DNA of 64,000 nt from Bombyx mori. Its lineage: Eukaryota > Arthropoda > Insecta > Lepidoptera > Bombycidae. The notes below the pieces were generated by a model. The model did not search any database. It saw nothing but the letters and a program-made list of their open reading frames with translations, and had not been told where the DNA came from. Location: contig NC_085127.1 of the NCBI RefSeq assembly GCF_030269925.1, positions 11,415,501 to 11,479,500 on the forward strand. Direction: 5' to 3'. Numbering within the stretch: position 1 is the first letter of the stretch; each line of letters begins with the position of its first letter. The position numbers were made by a program, and so were the translations under genes. Below, one piece after another: positions 25,378-40,200 of this stretch.

Positions 25378-27189
25378 CTTAAACAAAAAAAAAAACTAGG
25401 TAATTTTATGGTTTTATCACGCGTTTATTAATTTCATATTATTATTATTTCCGAACTGGCCACGGACGGTTAAGGTTCGAGGTTCGACGGTTGGTTTGTC
25501 GACTTCGACAAATTATGTCAATATTTTGGATAGGCGGTAGTTAACGTAATCTGTTTCTTGTTTTCACGTGAAAATAAATTTCATTTCTGCTATGAATATT
25601 TAGAAACGGTCAAGTGTTAGTCAACATTCCTTACCATTTTTATCATGCCTGTTACTATTTTAGTAAAAATTTGGTTGATTGAATATTGTTCTTAACGTTA
25701 TATATAATGATATACAACTCAACTCAACTGACAATTAATTTGATAAAGCTAAAAATATAAATCCACATTTACAACTGCGCCAGAATTAGGAATATTAATT
25801 GCGTTTTATCAACAAGACGGACAGATTTTAGTAGAAAAAGCTTAAGAACGTATATAACACTCAGTAAACTTACTCATAAATATTTTTAATATTAATATAA
25901 TATGACATATTAACGTTTTATAGAATTGTTAGAATAAGGATGCAAATTACTTTCGATTTGGTCACTTTGATCTGCTGTTTTTATATTTATTTCTGTGGAA
26001 CATCCATCGGACTTAGCAGTTGACGCGAATTGATTCACTAGTGATGAAACAGAATATTGTTCTAATTGACTTTATTATCGTTCTGTCAGTAATAATTAAC
26101 AGCCGGATAAAATGTTGAGCGACACAACGATTATCATCTAACTGAGAGATGTACATTCAGAATTTCTACATGTTCAAATTTATATGATAGAGAGTCTAAA
26201 GCTTAATTTGGTAATTTAAATTAAATATCCTTCCGGTACACACTGAGAAACTTTTCATTCTGATGACGAACATAGTCGAAACCTAAAAATGATATTCATT
26301 TCGTTTTATGAGTATGCCATCATGTAATGCGGTCATGTGAAAGACACAGCGAGCCTCTCTATTACCCACCCAATATAAAACGCTATATCAATCTACAGCT
26401 AATCTAGATTCTTCTTTTTTGCTATTTGGATACAGCGCGTTCCACTATTTTCTGTCTCTTATAATCGTTTGGTTACATTTGGCAGTGGGCCACACATTCG
26501 CAAGTTCAGTGATCTATAGGTCTCCTCCTGTGAACCCCGGTACCTTTCACATTTCCTAGCAGGAGTCGCTTGGTTGAACCACTTTGTGGCGAAAAATGCT
26601 CCAAAAACGCCTGATTTATTGGATAATGGAGACGAATTTTAGGCTGACTTGCCATATTTGGCCATTACCATTCATCAGATACAAAATATGTGGTGGTCCA
26701 CCGACGACGAAGCTGGTTCATTTTCAATCACGATTCGCATAATCTATAACGCTTGCGTGTTGCATATAAAATGATGTACGAACGAAATATAGGAAGCAGC
26801 ACCCCTATTCAGTTCACACATCGAATGCATACGGCAAGAACGTACCAGAAATATAAATGATGCACCAACTAATCAAGAACTTTATTTGCTTATGTGTTTG
26901 ACTAAAATTCTATTGTGGTTTGTGTACAAATCGCGGACGATCACAGGTCCGCTGATTTTGGTCGTTCTAATGTTATTTCTGTTTTAAGAGATATGTGGGT
27001 GTTTATACGTATCATTATTGCTCATACAAGTATTCCTGATCTCAATTCGTCATTGCGAATGTTGGCAAGTCCCGCGTAAACAGTTTTCTTTTTGTGCAAC
27101 GTAATTGAATATTGCGTTTTCACGTACATATTTAGAGATTATATGTAAATCTTTGGGAAGGATATGTATTTATATCATTCACGGTTATT
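25378..27189. other. Spacer, nothing recognised
   Basis: No supportable exon. The stretch 26,440-26,780 is closer to average G+C and may be a decayed element, but no motif was identified. Confidence 0.4.
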
Positions 27190-27478
27190 CCAAATTTAGA
27201 ATCACTACACAGTATAAAACAAAGTCGCTTTCTCTGTCCCTATATCTGTCTGTCCCTATGTATGCTTAAATCTTTAAAACTACGCAACGGATTTTGATGC
27301 GGTTTTTTTTTAATAGATAGAGTGATTGAAGAGGAAGGTTTATATGTATAATAACATCCATTAAATAGTGTAGAAATACTGTTATTTTTGAGGTTTCCAA
27401 TGTGATGTCGTAAATAATCAACAATAAAATTTCATGTTTCCGAAGCGAAGCGAGGGCGGGTCGCTAGTAAGTAATAAG
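27190..27478. repeat. Interspersed repeat ending GGGCGGGTCGCTAGTAAG
   Basis: Contains TAAAACTACGCAACGGATTT and ends CGAAGCGAGGGCGGGTCGCT, phrases of a repeat class very common in moth and butterfly introns. Only one copy is in the window, so ends are approximate. Confidence 0.5.
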
Positions 27479-27539
27479 AAAAAGTGCACCTGAAAAACGC
27501 CCTTTGAGAAACGGCTTTCAAATTTTCGTGCAGGTTTCT

Positions 27540-27700
27540 TATATATCTTCTACTTATCATCAGCAGTCTATAGCAGTACACCGCTGGACATAGGCCTTTC
27601 CAATTGCACGCAATTGAGCACGATTTTCGGTTTCTCTCATCCAACTTTTGCCAGCCACCCTACATAGATCGTCACTTCACCGAGCCTGAGGGCTTCCCGC
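27540..27700 (-). pseudogene. LINE 3'-end relic
   Basis: Contains the phrase CACCGCTGGACATAGGCCTT and, about 60 bp on, CCAACTTTTGCCAGCCACCC. I recognise this as the antisense of the 3' coding end of a widespread insect LINE family. No intact frame. Confidence 0.5.
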
Positions 27701-28202
27701 ATTTCTATTTATAGACAGTTACAATTCATAACATATCATGCACCAGTTAAGCGGGCTCCAATCACAGTGTCACATCACCGCGACACATTGGTATGTCGCA
27801 AGCCCCTATCAGGTGTATCGCGAGATTTACAGAGACTATATTTTTTGTCTAAAGTGAGCCGGGGGAATTGCATCTCCAATTACACGTACCTTCAATCCAT
27901 AATTATGCATGTAAGGCTACTGTGATGGTATCAAGGATCTAACGAAGCGCCGCTTAGTAAAAAAAGGTTGAGAGCCACTGCCCTATTAGAATTGCAATTT
28001 ATAAATTACAATTTTGGTACCTACCTTCAAGAATATTACTATTGTCTTTGTTCGATATCTAGTGTAATATAATCTAATGTTCTAATGTCAAGTTTTCCCT
28101 ACACTTAATACCCCCTTTAGTGAATAAACACTACAAGCATAATGTCATACAAAATGCATTTAATTTGATCTGTAATTAACGATGCTTATTGAATTGTTTC
28201 AG

Positions 28203-28260
28203 GTTAATTAATTCGTAATGGTGATGGAAGCAGATCCGATAGCCGAAAAACGAAATGACG
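28203..28260 (+). CDS. Candidate first coding exon of the OTUD7-type gene
   Basis: Preceded by a good acceptor (TTGAATTGTTTCAG, to 28,202) and followed by donor GTAAGA at 28,261. The ATG at 28,218 gives MVMEADPIAEKRND and ends in phase 1. The next exon (37,334) starts in the matching phase and is open all the way back to its acceptor, so joining gives a continuous frame. Because an acceptor precedes it, at least one untranslated exon must lie upstream. The alternative is translation from the ATG at 37,381, with this exon absent or non-coding. Confidence 0.5.
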
Positions 28261-31200
28261 GTAAGATAGACGCGTATATGTCTCTTATTATACCTAGTAT
28301 AAACGTTTATTACGAAATTCAATATATTTTTTCTAGTTTTTTAGCCTCCGTGGACTGATAAGCACATAGTTCTCCGTATATTAAATCGTTACTTGAGTTA
28401 TGTAGTTTTTTTTTTCTTCTTTTGGCAATAGCGTTTACTTTTTGCCAATGACGTAAATTAAAAGATTGGGAAACTAAGTTAAAAAAAGGATACGAAACAC
28501 GGGAAACGATCAGATACGTAGGAAGAAGTTTGAAACGGATAATAACAATTTCATAAATATACATTTAAACACTTACAAATCAAATATTTAAACTTTAATA
28601 TGGTTCTGAAGGATGAAAGATGACAATATTTTATAAAATATACATGGATACATAATTATACAGGATATACAGGTAGGAAAAGGAACATTAAGAGATATTA
28701 GATCATTCAGGAATGAGGAGCGGTCGTATAGAGGACATGAAAAGAAAATGTGATCTAGATCACATTTATCGGATTCACATTCACATATGCCAGTAGATAC
28801 AATGCCTAATCTATTAAGATGAACAGCAGTGCAAACATGACCCAAACGCATTCTTATGATGGAAGAACATACTAGCTTATTGCATTTGGCACGAAAAAAC
28901 CATGGTTGTGCGGTGTTAGAGTACGGGAAGTTAAATAGGGTTGTAAATGTTTTTCGATAAGTCCACGTTCTTATCGATAATCCCTTATACTATTATCATG
29001 CGATTCTGACCTGATATTATACAATCATTAAATAGGTAGGTACCTCAAAGCGATTTAACAGAAGGCCCTAAACGACGAATTTTTCGGGTGTTATGGAAAA
29101 CAAACGAATAAAAGATTAGCTTAGATTAGCTTCCAAATGTATATATATATATATATATATATATCTTTAATAAAAATCGCCACATTCCTACTTCGTTCCG
29201 GCAATTGCAAACGAACCCTATGTGTCAATTTCGCAAGTCAGGTTCGCTAATCACAACGACTTTAGCAACAATGTACCCACGGAATGGTGTTTTCCATCTA
29301 CCGTCAAATCTGTATAAATAAAATGTTAGAGGTATGTCTGCTTGTGTGCGTATATTTCGATCAAATTTTTATTTGCTTCTTCGTAAATTCGTCTTAATTT
29401 AAAAAAAAATACAATTGCGAGATCTTTGAAAAGTTAGTCTACCTTTTAGCTTATTACTTTTGAGATTATTATTAACATGGATTTTTACAAAAATTCAAAA
29501 TTTTACAAAAACCAAATCTTTGTGTATTCGTCCTAATTAAAAAAATAACAATCTTTGAAAAGTAAGTCTACAAGAGCCTTTAGTTTATTACTTGTGAGAT
29601 TATTATAAACATGGATTCATACAAAAATGCATTACCAAACGACCACCACTCAAGCGCACGCCGAGGAAATCTCGGTCGCGACTATTCTATTAATAATTAC
29701 GATTATCGACTCGCAATAGTTGTGAATTTACGTGTGACATAATACTTTCTAGTTTTCGGTGGGTGATTGTCGTCTGCGACCACGAAGACTATAAATTAAC
29801 TTTAGAAATAAGTTAATGGTAATAAAAAGGTTGCCCTTGCGATGTACCGACCAAATTAAAACGACAGTTGGCGGTTGTTTGCCTGAGTGTACTAGGCTCA
29901 CCACAAACCGAGAGAAGTGGCGATTGCTCGTGAGCCGCATAACATCTGCCCACAGTAATGATACTGACCCCCGTATCTTTAGTCGTTCACACGAGCTTAA
30001 CTCGACTCGACTCAACCTCCAACGCGCGTTTTGGTATGATTAGTCGTAAAAATAAACTCCACTCAAACGTCCTTGGAAAATTTTCCTAACCGGAGTGAAG
30101 TGATCGAACTGTCAAGTTAAGGTACGTCGCGACGTACCTTTAACGTTCCTCAAGGCTGGTTTTCTATCAATGTCCAAATAGTATGTGGACCGCAAATAGA
30201 AATATATGATATTGTTGTGCAATGGCCTGGATCTGTGCATGATTCCCGCATATTTTGATAATTTAATTTAGATAATATTTATTAATAAAGTAAATAGTTT
30301 GAGGTTAGACATTTGAAACTCTTTATTTTATTTACCTACATATGAGACATATTTTGCTTACTACCTGATAAATAAAGTCAATGCGATTATAAGTTTTATT
30401 TATATAATAATAAACTGGTGGTTGTGGAAAAGCACTTCAACAACACGATGCAACCAAAATCACACAAAAGCGGCGAATAAAAATACAAAGCCGGATCCGA
30501 AATCTAAAATAATAATAGGTTAGAAAATAAATAATACACTTTCAGATTTACCGCACGCACACATATTTATGATTAACTCAGCAACCAAAACATCAAACAA
30601 GTTCATCTAGTGTCAAACAGACAGCGGCAGCTTGACTTTGACATTAAACAATGACCATAGACTACAGAACTCTATGGGTTTGATGCTAGCTTGATCAAAT
30701 TTTCATCATTATTACCTCACTCGAGGACAGTTGAGGAATATTGTAATGGTCGACTAAAAATACCAAACTCGAGTAAGTTTCGAGGGAATGCTCGAGCATC
30801 ATCGGATGAGTTAAGAGTGGAGGACTATTTTACGAAACGTCTAAAGATACGGGCATGAATGACGATCACGACTGCTCTGACAAGAGTGATACGACAAAGG
30901 GAAGGAAAAAAAAAAAAAACGTGTAGCACTCGGGAACTGCCGCGGTAAAGCTATTGCATTGCATTTTTTATCAATTTATGCAATTATAATTAGACAATGA
31001 TAATTTAATATTAAACCATTAATAAAATAAGACCACGCTATTTAAACGTTAATAAAAAAGCAAAACCTTAACTGTCCCCTTCACACTCATAAGTTAGACC
31101 GCGCGAGAGAGAGATGGGCAGACTTTTCATGATGCACATGCAGTGTGACGTCACGCCACGCGCTTATTCACAAACACTACACAAGCGCAACGTGTGAATG

Positions 31201-34200
31201 TGCTGAACGCGAGCTACATGGTAGGCGGAGTGAGGCGTGTAAGGTTTTTTTCGTTACGGAATTTCATGATTTCGGGCTCAAGGCCCGCGATAAAATCTAT
31301 GCAATAGCTTAATAAATCTGAAAATCCGGATTAAATTTAGTAAAAACATTACGTGTCCAATCAATCATCAATTACCTTTTCTCAATACACATTTTACATC
31401 CAAATTCTTGACCTACTTAATTTCGAATACACGTAAACGAATTCGATTGTCTATGATACGGTTAATCGAGTGTGACGTCAGAATCCAATTTAGCGTGGTC
31501 GGTGCCTATATCGAATTGCTGAAAGCTGATTAAAACACTCCCAAAGGTCACTCTTCACTCACATTTGCCATTTCCGAAGTAATTGATTAGGATGAGGTTT
31601 TGGATTTTAGTAAATAATTTAAAAATGTCGTAAACGTAAATATTATACTACTAGTGGCCCGCCCCGGCTTCGCTTGGGAAGTACCGCACGCGATGTAAAG
31701 AATTTTAGGTACTTTTTTTACACATTGGGTTACATTATTGGAGTTTCAGTAAGAACCCTTAATTTTTTGGAAAATATAATAAATATAGCCTATGTCACCC
31801 GGGGATAGCGTAGCTTTCCAACAGTGAAATATTTTTTTAAATCGGTTCAGTAGTTTCGGAGCCTATTCAATACACACAAACAAACAAATCTTTCCTCTTT
31901 ATAATATTAGTATAGATTAGTATAGATGTCACATTGGACATACTATTTCGACCCTAAAATTATAGTAGTACCGATCAAGGAATTTTCTAGAAAAGACATG
32001 CTTATCGTTTACTGCCTTGTTGAAGAATAGTCAAACAGACTAGTATTGTCTTTCTTGGCCAACTGCAGATCAAGACAAGACTGTCCACATTTTGCCTTCG
32101 CCGCGCATTCGAATAGGTACTTCGGTCATATTGCTCGGAAAACACCCGATAGCTTAGAGAGACTATTTGTGACCGGGAAGATCGAGGAAAAGAGACCACG
32201 CGGGCGCAGTTCACCTAGACGAATCGATTAAATCCGCAGATCCCTTTGCACAAAGCCCTTCATGTGGGCAATGATCGGAGGCGTTGGAGGGAGAGGACAT
32301 TACAAGGAGTACAATCCTGTCGAAATATGACGGTCACGACCCTCAGCAGTGAGGAAACGACGCGAGGAGGAGTCAAACAGGCAGTATAGTACCTAAATCT
32401 GAATTCAAATTCAATACGATTTACCAATGTGTCCGCGAGCATTTTGCATAACATTCAAAACGAAACGGTCGGTAATTGTGATTGGGATTCAAAGAAACGT
32501 AACACTTATACTTGTAGGTGTAAAGCTGATTATTCCCCTTCCGCAAAATGACGCTTTCGATGTTCTGGTATTTGATTTCAAGATACAATACACTTTACGA
32601 GTATGTCATATACTACTAGTAACTGCTTTGTAACACAGTTCAATTTGTTATATTGCACTTTACAGTTTGTTAAATATACACTATTTTGTGATAAAGCACG
32701 TCTTTTCTTGCAACCTTGCTGGAACGAGAATTTCCTTAATTAAAAATAATAATTTTGATGGTAATCTTTAAGGTAATCTTAAAATATTTTATAGACGAAT
32801 TCGTATATGTACATTTTTTACGGAATAATCTGGCTGAAATTTGATGTAGGTACCAACCAATAGCTGCAGAATACAATATGATATTTCCATACGTGATATT
32901 TTCCCGTGTTAGCTCTCATTTTTAACTAGACTAGCTACTGTTACATTAATTTGTAAAGCCAAATTTATTATTGAAATATTTGCATTTATTTAAAAATATG
33001 TTCTAGAAGATGAAAATAGATCAAACTTAACACATTACCGTTTACCTGTACTGACCCGCGTATTACATTAATGACCCATTTTCACTGCAAATGTTGTTCT
33101 TGCACTATTTTCTCAGAAATCATAAATTCTGTCCCATTCGTTATTTTAATAACGTGAATATTAGTATGTAGTTTTTATGGCATTAAAAAAAACAAGAACT
33201 TTAGTATATAAGAACTATACCTTCGATCAACTAATACATGCTTTCTAAAGTCAACATTCTTCGTGAGTATAGAGACCAGTATACACTTTGGAAAACATTT
33301 CGAAATCTAACTACAAAATCAGCTTCTCATTAACGCCTCAGTGAACACTAGAATTATAATTATCATAGCTACAATATGGTGCCTGTAACCTAAATAATTG
33401 TTTTTTTCTTTTCTTTTGGTGTATCGCTACCCGTAATGTCCCATATAACCCGCGGAGTCGTTGCCCTAATTTTAAACATGTAATGTTAATGTTGTGCTAT
33501 AAATATTCCGGTCTGCTTTGCTTCAAGTTTCGGTACAAGTCATAGGAAATTATATCGACCAAAAGTATTTAAAGCGAATTTTATCTTGTAGTGGACTGTA
33601 TGATTAGGATGGGCAAGGAACTTGATAAATAAAGTCGCGAGGATTGTACGTATAAAATTTGTATATTTTAGAAATTTTATAAATCGCGTACAATAGCACG
33701 GAAAAAAGAGAATGACAAAACTAAGACATTCCAAAATTCAAAATTCAAAATTCAAATGTAATGTCAAAAACCACAACCACAACAATAAAAAAGGTTTTAA
33801 ACCAATTTGTTGGGTTTCCAACATATCTATCTCATTTATAGATTTTCGTAACTTTTCAATAAAACTTGAAAACTAAAACTATTATTGTTTCATTGAAATA
33901 AACATAAGAAATAAAATTAAATCGCTAATGAGATTGATTAATAAATATTAATTGTCGCGTATCGATGACGATTATCGCGACTCGCGAGTTATCGGCAAGC
34001 TTATCGCTATAATTATTATAACATAAAACAAAATTGATTATCATTACGGTTAGTGTATAAATAATCATGATCAGCGAAGTGGCACTTTGATGTTAGGACC
34101 AGACATTCTCTATTGACACCATATTATGAATAACAGTGTATCTTAAGAAATTCTTAGAATACTTATTTTCCGAGTGCAGTGCCCAATTTAAGCTCTTTAA

Positions 34201-37200
34201 ACCGAAAATTTTATTATTGGATTTATACTAAAATTTTAACGAGGTAGGTGCCAACTCTTGCCAATTTTCTATGGGTTGGGATGACTATTGCTCGAATTAA
34301 TAGCCCTTATAAATACTACAAAATTAGTTATTTAGTATTCTTTTAGATTAGTGTTTTCAGGGTCAAGTGTTGCTATGTTCCCCAATCTATAAATATAGTA
34401 AGTTATTAAAACCCAGTACATATGTATACAAATAGTATTCTATCTGATATATTTTATTAATTATATTCTATCTGATATATTTTATTAATTTATGTTCCTT
34501 TTCATAATGTAGTATTTTGTATTAGAAATAGTTTGTTATCCTGCTGATCCTATCTTTTATCCGATGTAAATTTCGTCCAATGTTAAATTCTTTTTCTTTA
34601 CTATTCCGTTTCCTTACCTTTGTCTACGGCAATATACACTGCGTGATGCGATTTAAAAAAACACAGTTTTTTAATATTGTTTTTTATTTTTATTGCTTAG
34701 ATGGATGGACGAGCTCACAGTCCACCTGATGTTAAGTGGTTACTGAAGTCCATAAACATCTACAACGTAAATGCGCCGCCCATCTTGAGATATAAGTTCT
34801 AAGGTCTCAGTATAGTTACAACGTCTACCCCACCCGAACCGAAACGCATCACGGCGAAAATAGGCGGGATGGTGGTACCTACCCGTGCGGACTCCCAAGA
34901 GGTCCTAGCACCAGTGAACCAATAGTGCAACCAATTCTTTTTTCCTAATTAATAAACTTAATTACAGAAATATATAATAATTGAATTCATAAATCATTGT
35001 ACCAAACTGCAACATTTTAATGTATAGCATTGTACGAAGACAAATCGTCTGGACAAAATCACTGGACCGAAGCGATCTTGTTCGTTTGATGTTTTGATCA
35101 CGTTTTAAATCTCCTCGTTCGCCTTTGAATGTTTCTTTCGTAAAAGAGGCTACAACAAATTATGTATTAGGTAGGAAAAACAACTCCTTTAAAAAACTCA
35201 TGTTATGTTCATATTTAAAACAAAATGACACGCCGAGTTTACGTGATCTAGTTAATATTATGGGTTAAAGTATGAAATTGCCGATTTGTGCTTTTTCGTG
35301 TTTCGGTCAATTTTCTACGCGATAAAAAGTTTTCTTCCCAGGACGCAGTACAAAATGCTTTCACATAGTTTGTAGAATCTAAATCACCAGAGTTCTATCG
35401 CAAAGGCATAAATGACCTTCCTATTAGATGGCAGGAATGTATAGATGATAATGGTACATATTTTGATTAAATAAATATGTTATGAGAAAAAAAAACTACT
35501 TTCAGTTTTTCGGTACAAATCGGCAATTTCATACTTTAACCCCTAATATTACAAATTAACGTCAAAATCTCAAAAATATATTTTTAACAGTCCAACAGCT
35601 TTTTTTTACATTTATAAGTAAAGAATACAAACGGGCCTGATTAATACAATACGATCGGCAGGAAATCTATTCAATATTACCAATAGCGGCCATTGTCAAT
35701 ACCTCTGTCGTTGGAGCGTATCCAACGATGTCATTGTGTTGTTACGTTTTCATAACATTGCATGACTGACTGACGTTATTCTGTTTTGAATACCTTAAAA
35801 TATTCTAGTAATATTAATACGTGAAGCAAAAACTTTGTATCCCTTTTTACGAAAATTGCGCGGACGGTGGAGTATGAAATGTCTCACACTTATAGAGAAT
35901 ATAGAGAAGAAGTGCACAATGATAAAAATTTTTTAAAAATAATGCATAAAATTTACATTAAATCAATAAAGAAAACATTACACACCCTGCCATGTATTTG
36001 ACACACACACATATGTATATAATATACTCTTTGTTTATTGTCAAACTTTAGTTAATGCTTAAAGTCTGTGGTCAAATTGAAAATAGGTTTAATATTGTTT
36101 ATCTTTAATATTATTTGTCTTAGCGAAATCTGTGATTATAGAAGTATAATAGTCTTCGACAATATAACCATAATAATGTTCAAACTTATAATTTCAATTA
36201 ATTATGGTCGAATCTCGACTACTGCGGGACCTCTAGTTCTAGTAAATATAGATCTATGTAAATATTTCGTTATTCGGCAATTAGTTCGATATCTCAATGC
36301 TATATTCAGAAACAGTTGAATTTGTAGAGTGCAACCTTAATAATTCCGATGTCCTTAATCTGATTTTATTGTTCATTAAAATGTTAGAATAAGTATGTAA
36401 ATATTAATAAATTAATACTAAAAAATTAAAACATGTACATTAATTAACGAAAGTTTTTGTTTTTTTTTCATTTTCTTTTGTACTGATATTTCTCATTGCA
36501 AACAATTCTTGAAATGCGTAATATACAAATTGTTTTAAACTTTCACGGTGCAGTAAATTATTATAAACACTATTAACTAACGGACTTTTAGCAATTTTTT
36601 TGTTTTAATAAGTGGCCAACATTTCGCGTTATGTCTTTAGGTGGAATCTAGTATTGAGTTTAGTTAAAAAAGGTTTTCTCAAAGTGTCCTGAAAAATTAT
36701 TGATAGCTTAGCGCGTCATCGAGTTCCAACATTAAGATCCAAAAGCGGACTAGAAAGAGGGTAGACAGAATTTCCTATTCTTAGCAGCCTATCTTGCGTC
36801 ATGGAACAGCGCCGAAATATCAGGAACTGATTGAAACTAAAATCGTGATAAGAACCCATAATCGTGTTTATACTGCACTAGTTTTCGCTCGCCACTTCGT
36901 CCGCGTGGAATAGTTACTTGAGCATAACGCTAAATTTTACCTGCGACTTCATTTGCGTGGAAAGAAAAAAAAACCCGATGCTGAAACATTCTTTATTGGT
37001 GCTCCGTTTGTATTGGTCTTAGCGTAATGTTATATAGTCTATAGCCTTCCTCAATAAATGGGCTATCTAACACTGAAAGAATTTTTCGAATCGAGCCAGT
37101 AGTTCCTGAGATTAGCGCGTTCAAAAAAACAAACTCTTCAGCTTTATAATATTAGTATAGATAGTATAGAAGTATAGATATGATAAATAAATCGAATTCT

Positions 37201-40200
37201 ATTTATTACAAAAAAACACGCGAAGCATCATGTAAAACACTCTTAAAATATCACGGACATCTTTTAGCGAAGTCATAATTTATTTTAAGATATCAACGAA
37301 TGTCGTATTAATATGAGTTCATCTTTTGTTCAGAGAGAGTGCACAGTGCGCCTTTGAAGGCAAGGGCGGGCGGTGACGTCATGGGAGAGCGTTCAGTCGA
37401 TACTTTGGACATGGCCTTCACGGGACCTTCAAATTTAGTGCTCACACCAGCCCCGGAATGTAAGTGTGGCTTAAAGATATTTTTTCAAATGTAATCTCTG
37501 ATAGTACTGAGCATTCCTGAACTGTCAGATTAAACGCTCATTTGTAGTCATCAAAAGCGACTAAAGTTGGATTGATTCGGAACAGAATTTTATTATATGT
37601 ATATATTATTATATGTAATGTTTACTGTATGCACTAGGTTTGTGTTCCTAATTCTCCTTTCCTTTTGCGGGCCAACTGAAAGAGATTTCAACATGAAATA
37701 AGTAGTGCCCTTGTACTCTGTATCCTTATTGTCGTGTTTCTTCTAACAGCTATGTATACAAAATATATTAAATATATTAATTTTTTTATTATTTCGTAAT
37801 ATTTCAAATATTTTACGAATTCTTTTTTAATGTAACGCTTGTTACTTATTTCTTTACTGTTTCATTCTAACAGTGTTTGAAGTTTCGTTACAAATAAAAT
37901 TTGCAATGTATGCGTATTCATATATTAATTTTATTTTTGTTAAAGGTCGGAAACTGTCCCGTGGCATTTCCCGGGCCACAGATAACGAAGGCCTGGTGTG
38001 GGCGTTACGTAACAACACAGACCCGGAGCCAAGCACGCTAAGCTCCGATCACATACTGCTCCTACCGGATATAACGGTTTACCCGCCGGATTTCAGGTAT
38101 AAATCATCACTCGCACGGATGTTTTTATTTTATTTATTTATTAAACACCAATAACGCGGTGAATATGCTGTACTGATCTAAAATATTTTTATGGGTAATA
38201 TAATATATTTATTTGAAGTAGCTGAGTATGCAGAATCATCCTCGGTCGTGAAACAGCATTCCGATCAGTAGAAAAGTCAGGGCGATATAAAAGCGCTTAT
38301 AAAGGTTCAATTCAATGAAAAAAAAATTCAAATATCGAAGAGGTTGCTGGTTGTTTTTTTTTCTTTTTTCTCGAAAGCATTGGCAACATGGCCATCAGCT
38401 TAAACTAATTTTACAAAAAAATAGAAAATGAACTAGGATTAACAATAAAAACACAAATAAAAGAAACAAACCAAACCAAGAAACAATTACAAATCATTGA
38501 GAACAACAAATTAATTACAAAATGAATTAATTTAAAGAACTCACAATAAAAAATATTAACAAGTTTTCTTTCAACAAACAACGTATGCTATTTGACAGTG
38601 ACAACACAGACCAACTTTTTTTATTAATAGATATGGCAATGTTTGTAGACTGTCAGTTTTAATGATACAAATAAGGACTGGCTAGTTTAAAATAATAATT
38701 TAATACAACGCTTACAAATATAGTTGGAGTATGAACGTTTAACGTTTTTGGCGATCTATATGCTTGCTCATTCGCTCAGAATATAAATTTCACCGTAGGT
38801 GGGGTAACATTTGAGTCGTCTATTATCAAAGGTGGCAATCTGTGCATTTGGACAAAAAAATTTTATTGATATGTCAATTCAGATTGATTTGAATATAATT
38901 GTCTCCTTCAAAGAATACGGTTCAAAACCTGCATTAAATAAAGGTTAATAGTTAACCTGTTATTTATCTAAGATGTCGTTTCGAAGAGTTTTGTAACTGC
39001 CAATGGAATACAAAGTCAATAATTCGTTTTTCTGATTTCCCATCATTGTCCAAAAATCAGATTGCCGGCTTTGATAATAGTCGACTCATTTGTTATATTT
39101 TTCCGTGCATAGTCGCACGTGCGGTTCGGGGTTTCGTGCCAACGTCTGCGGCACGCTACCTACGCTATTGCCGTTGAACCTTCTGTTGTGTTGTTTAGCG
39201 TACTTTAACCTTACGTCTGAACACGAATATTATTCCGTTTCGAATAATTGTGATATCACGTGTTTTCGTCGGTAAACGAATTAACTTTTCTGAAAAACGC
39301 AGACAACAGTTGCTTATAAATAAAATGTAAAAGTAAACAGGTTTTTTTTGATCGTCTGTATAAATTATATAATTTAGCAAGTTTTTTTTTAAATAATACG
39401 TGGTATTCGTCTCAAATTAAACTTAGATTGGCCTGCATGACCAGATAAGATGGTGACAATTTAGTAGGAGAGTATCAGATCGGAGTTGACTGAAAATCTG
39501 TGCATACACCTCAGATACCGTTAGCGTAGCTCTACGAATCCTCCCGATCCATAAACGGTGCTTTTTGGTACCACAAGCACCGTCCTCGTCGAACCTCGAC
39601 GGCTCGACGAGCGAATTAACCCACAGACACAGCCCCCTGACTTTCTCGCCGGATCTTCTCAGTGGGTCGCGTTTCCGATCCGGTGGTAGATTCTGCGAAG
39701 CACTGCTCTTGCTAGGGTCAGTGTTAGCATCACTCCGGTTGAGCCCCGTGAACTCACCTACTAGTTAAGGTTACGCTGAAATAGCCTCTCAAGGCGATCA
39801 GCTTAAATAAAATAAAAAAAGCGTAGCTCCCTTGGTGTTTTCTTTTATTTATTTTTATTTACCTGTAAAATCCAAGTGTTTTCTGTGTGAAAACCAATAA
39901 ATATCTTTTTTTATATTCTGATATTACACATTATTTTGCGGTGATTAACGATACCTTTGGGATCAGCCAGCCAGAACAAGTTCATATAAGGTCGTTTGCA
40001 TTTGCGCAGTGATTTGAGCCAAGAAAGATTCAAAAAATATAGCTAAATCCGTTTTGAATTAAAATGAAAAGTAATATAACTGGAACGTTCGAAAAATGTA
40101 TCGAATGCTGACGTCTAACAATAAAGATTTACTCCCCGAATCCTGATCACACAGGAGCCAGTCACCGTCGACGCCCTAGACACGTCCTTACGGATCCATC

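Noticed and set aside
29131..29170. AT repeat as a replication origin or matrix-attachment signal
   Set aside because: A plain TA microsatellite with no supporting motif.
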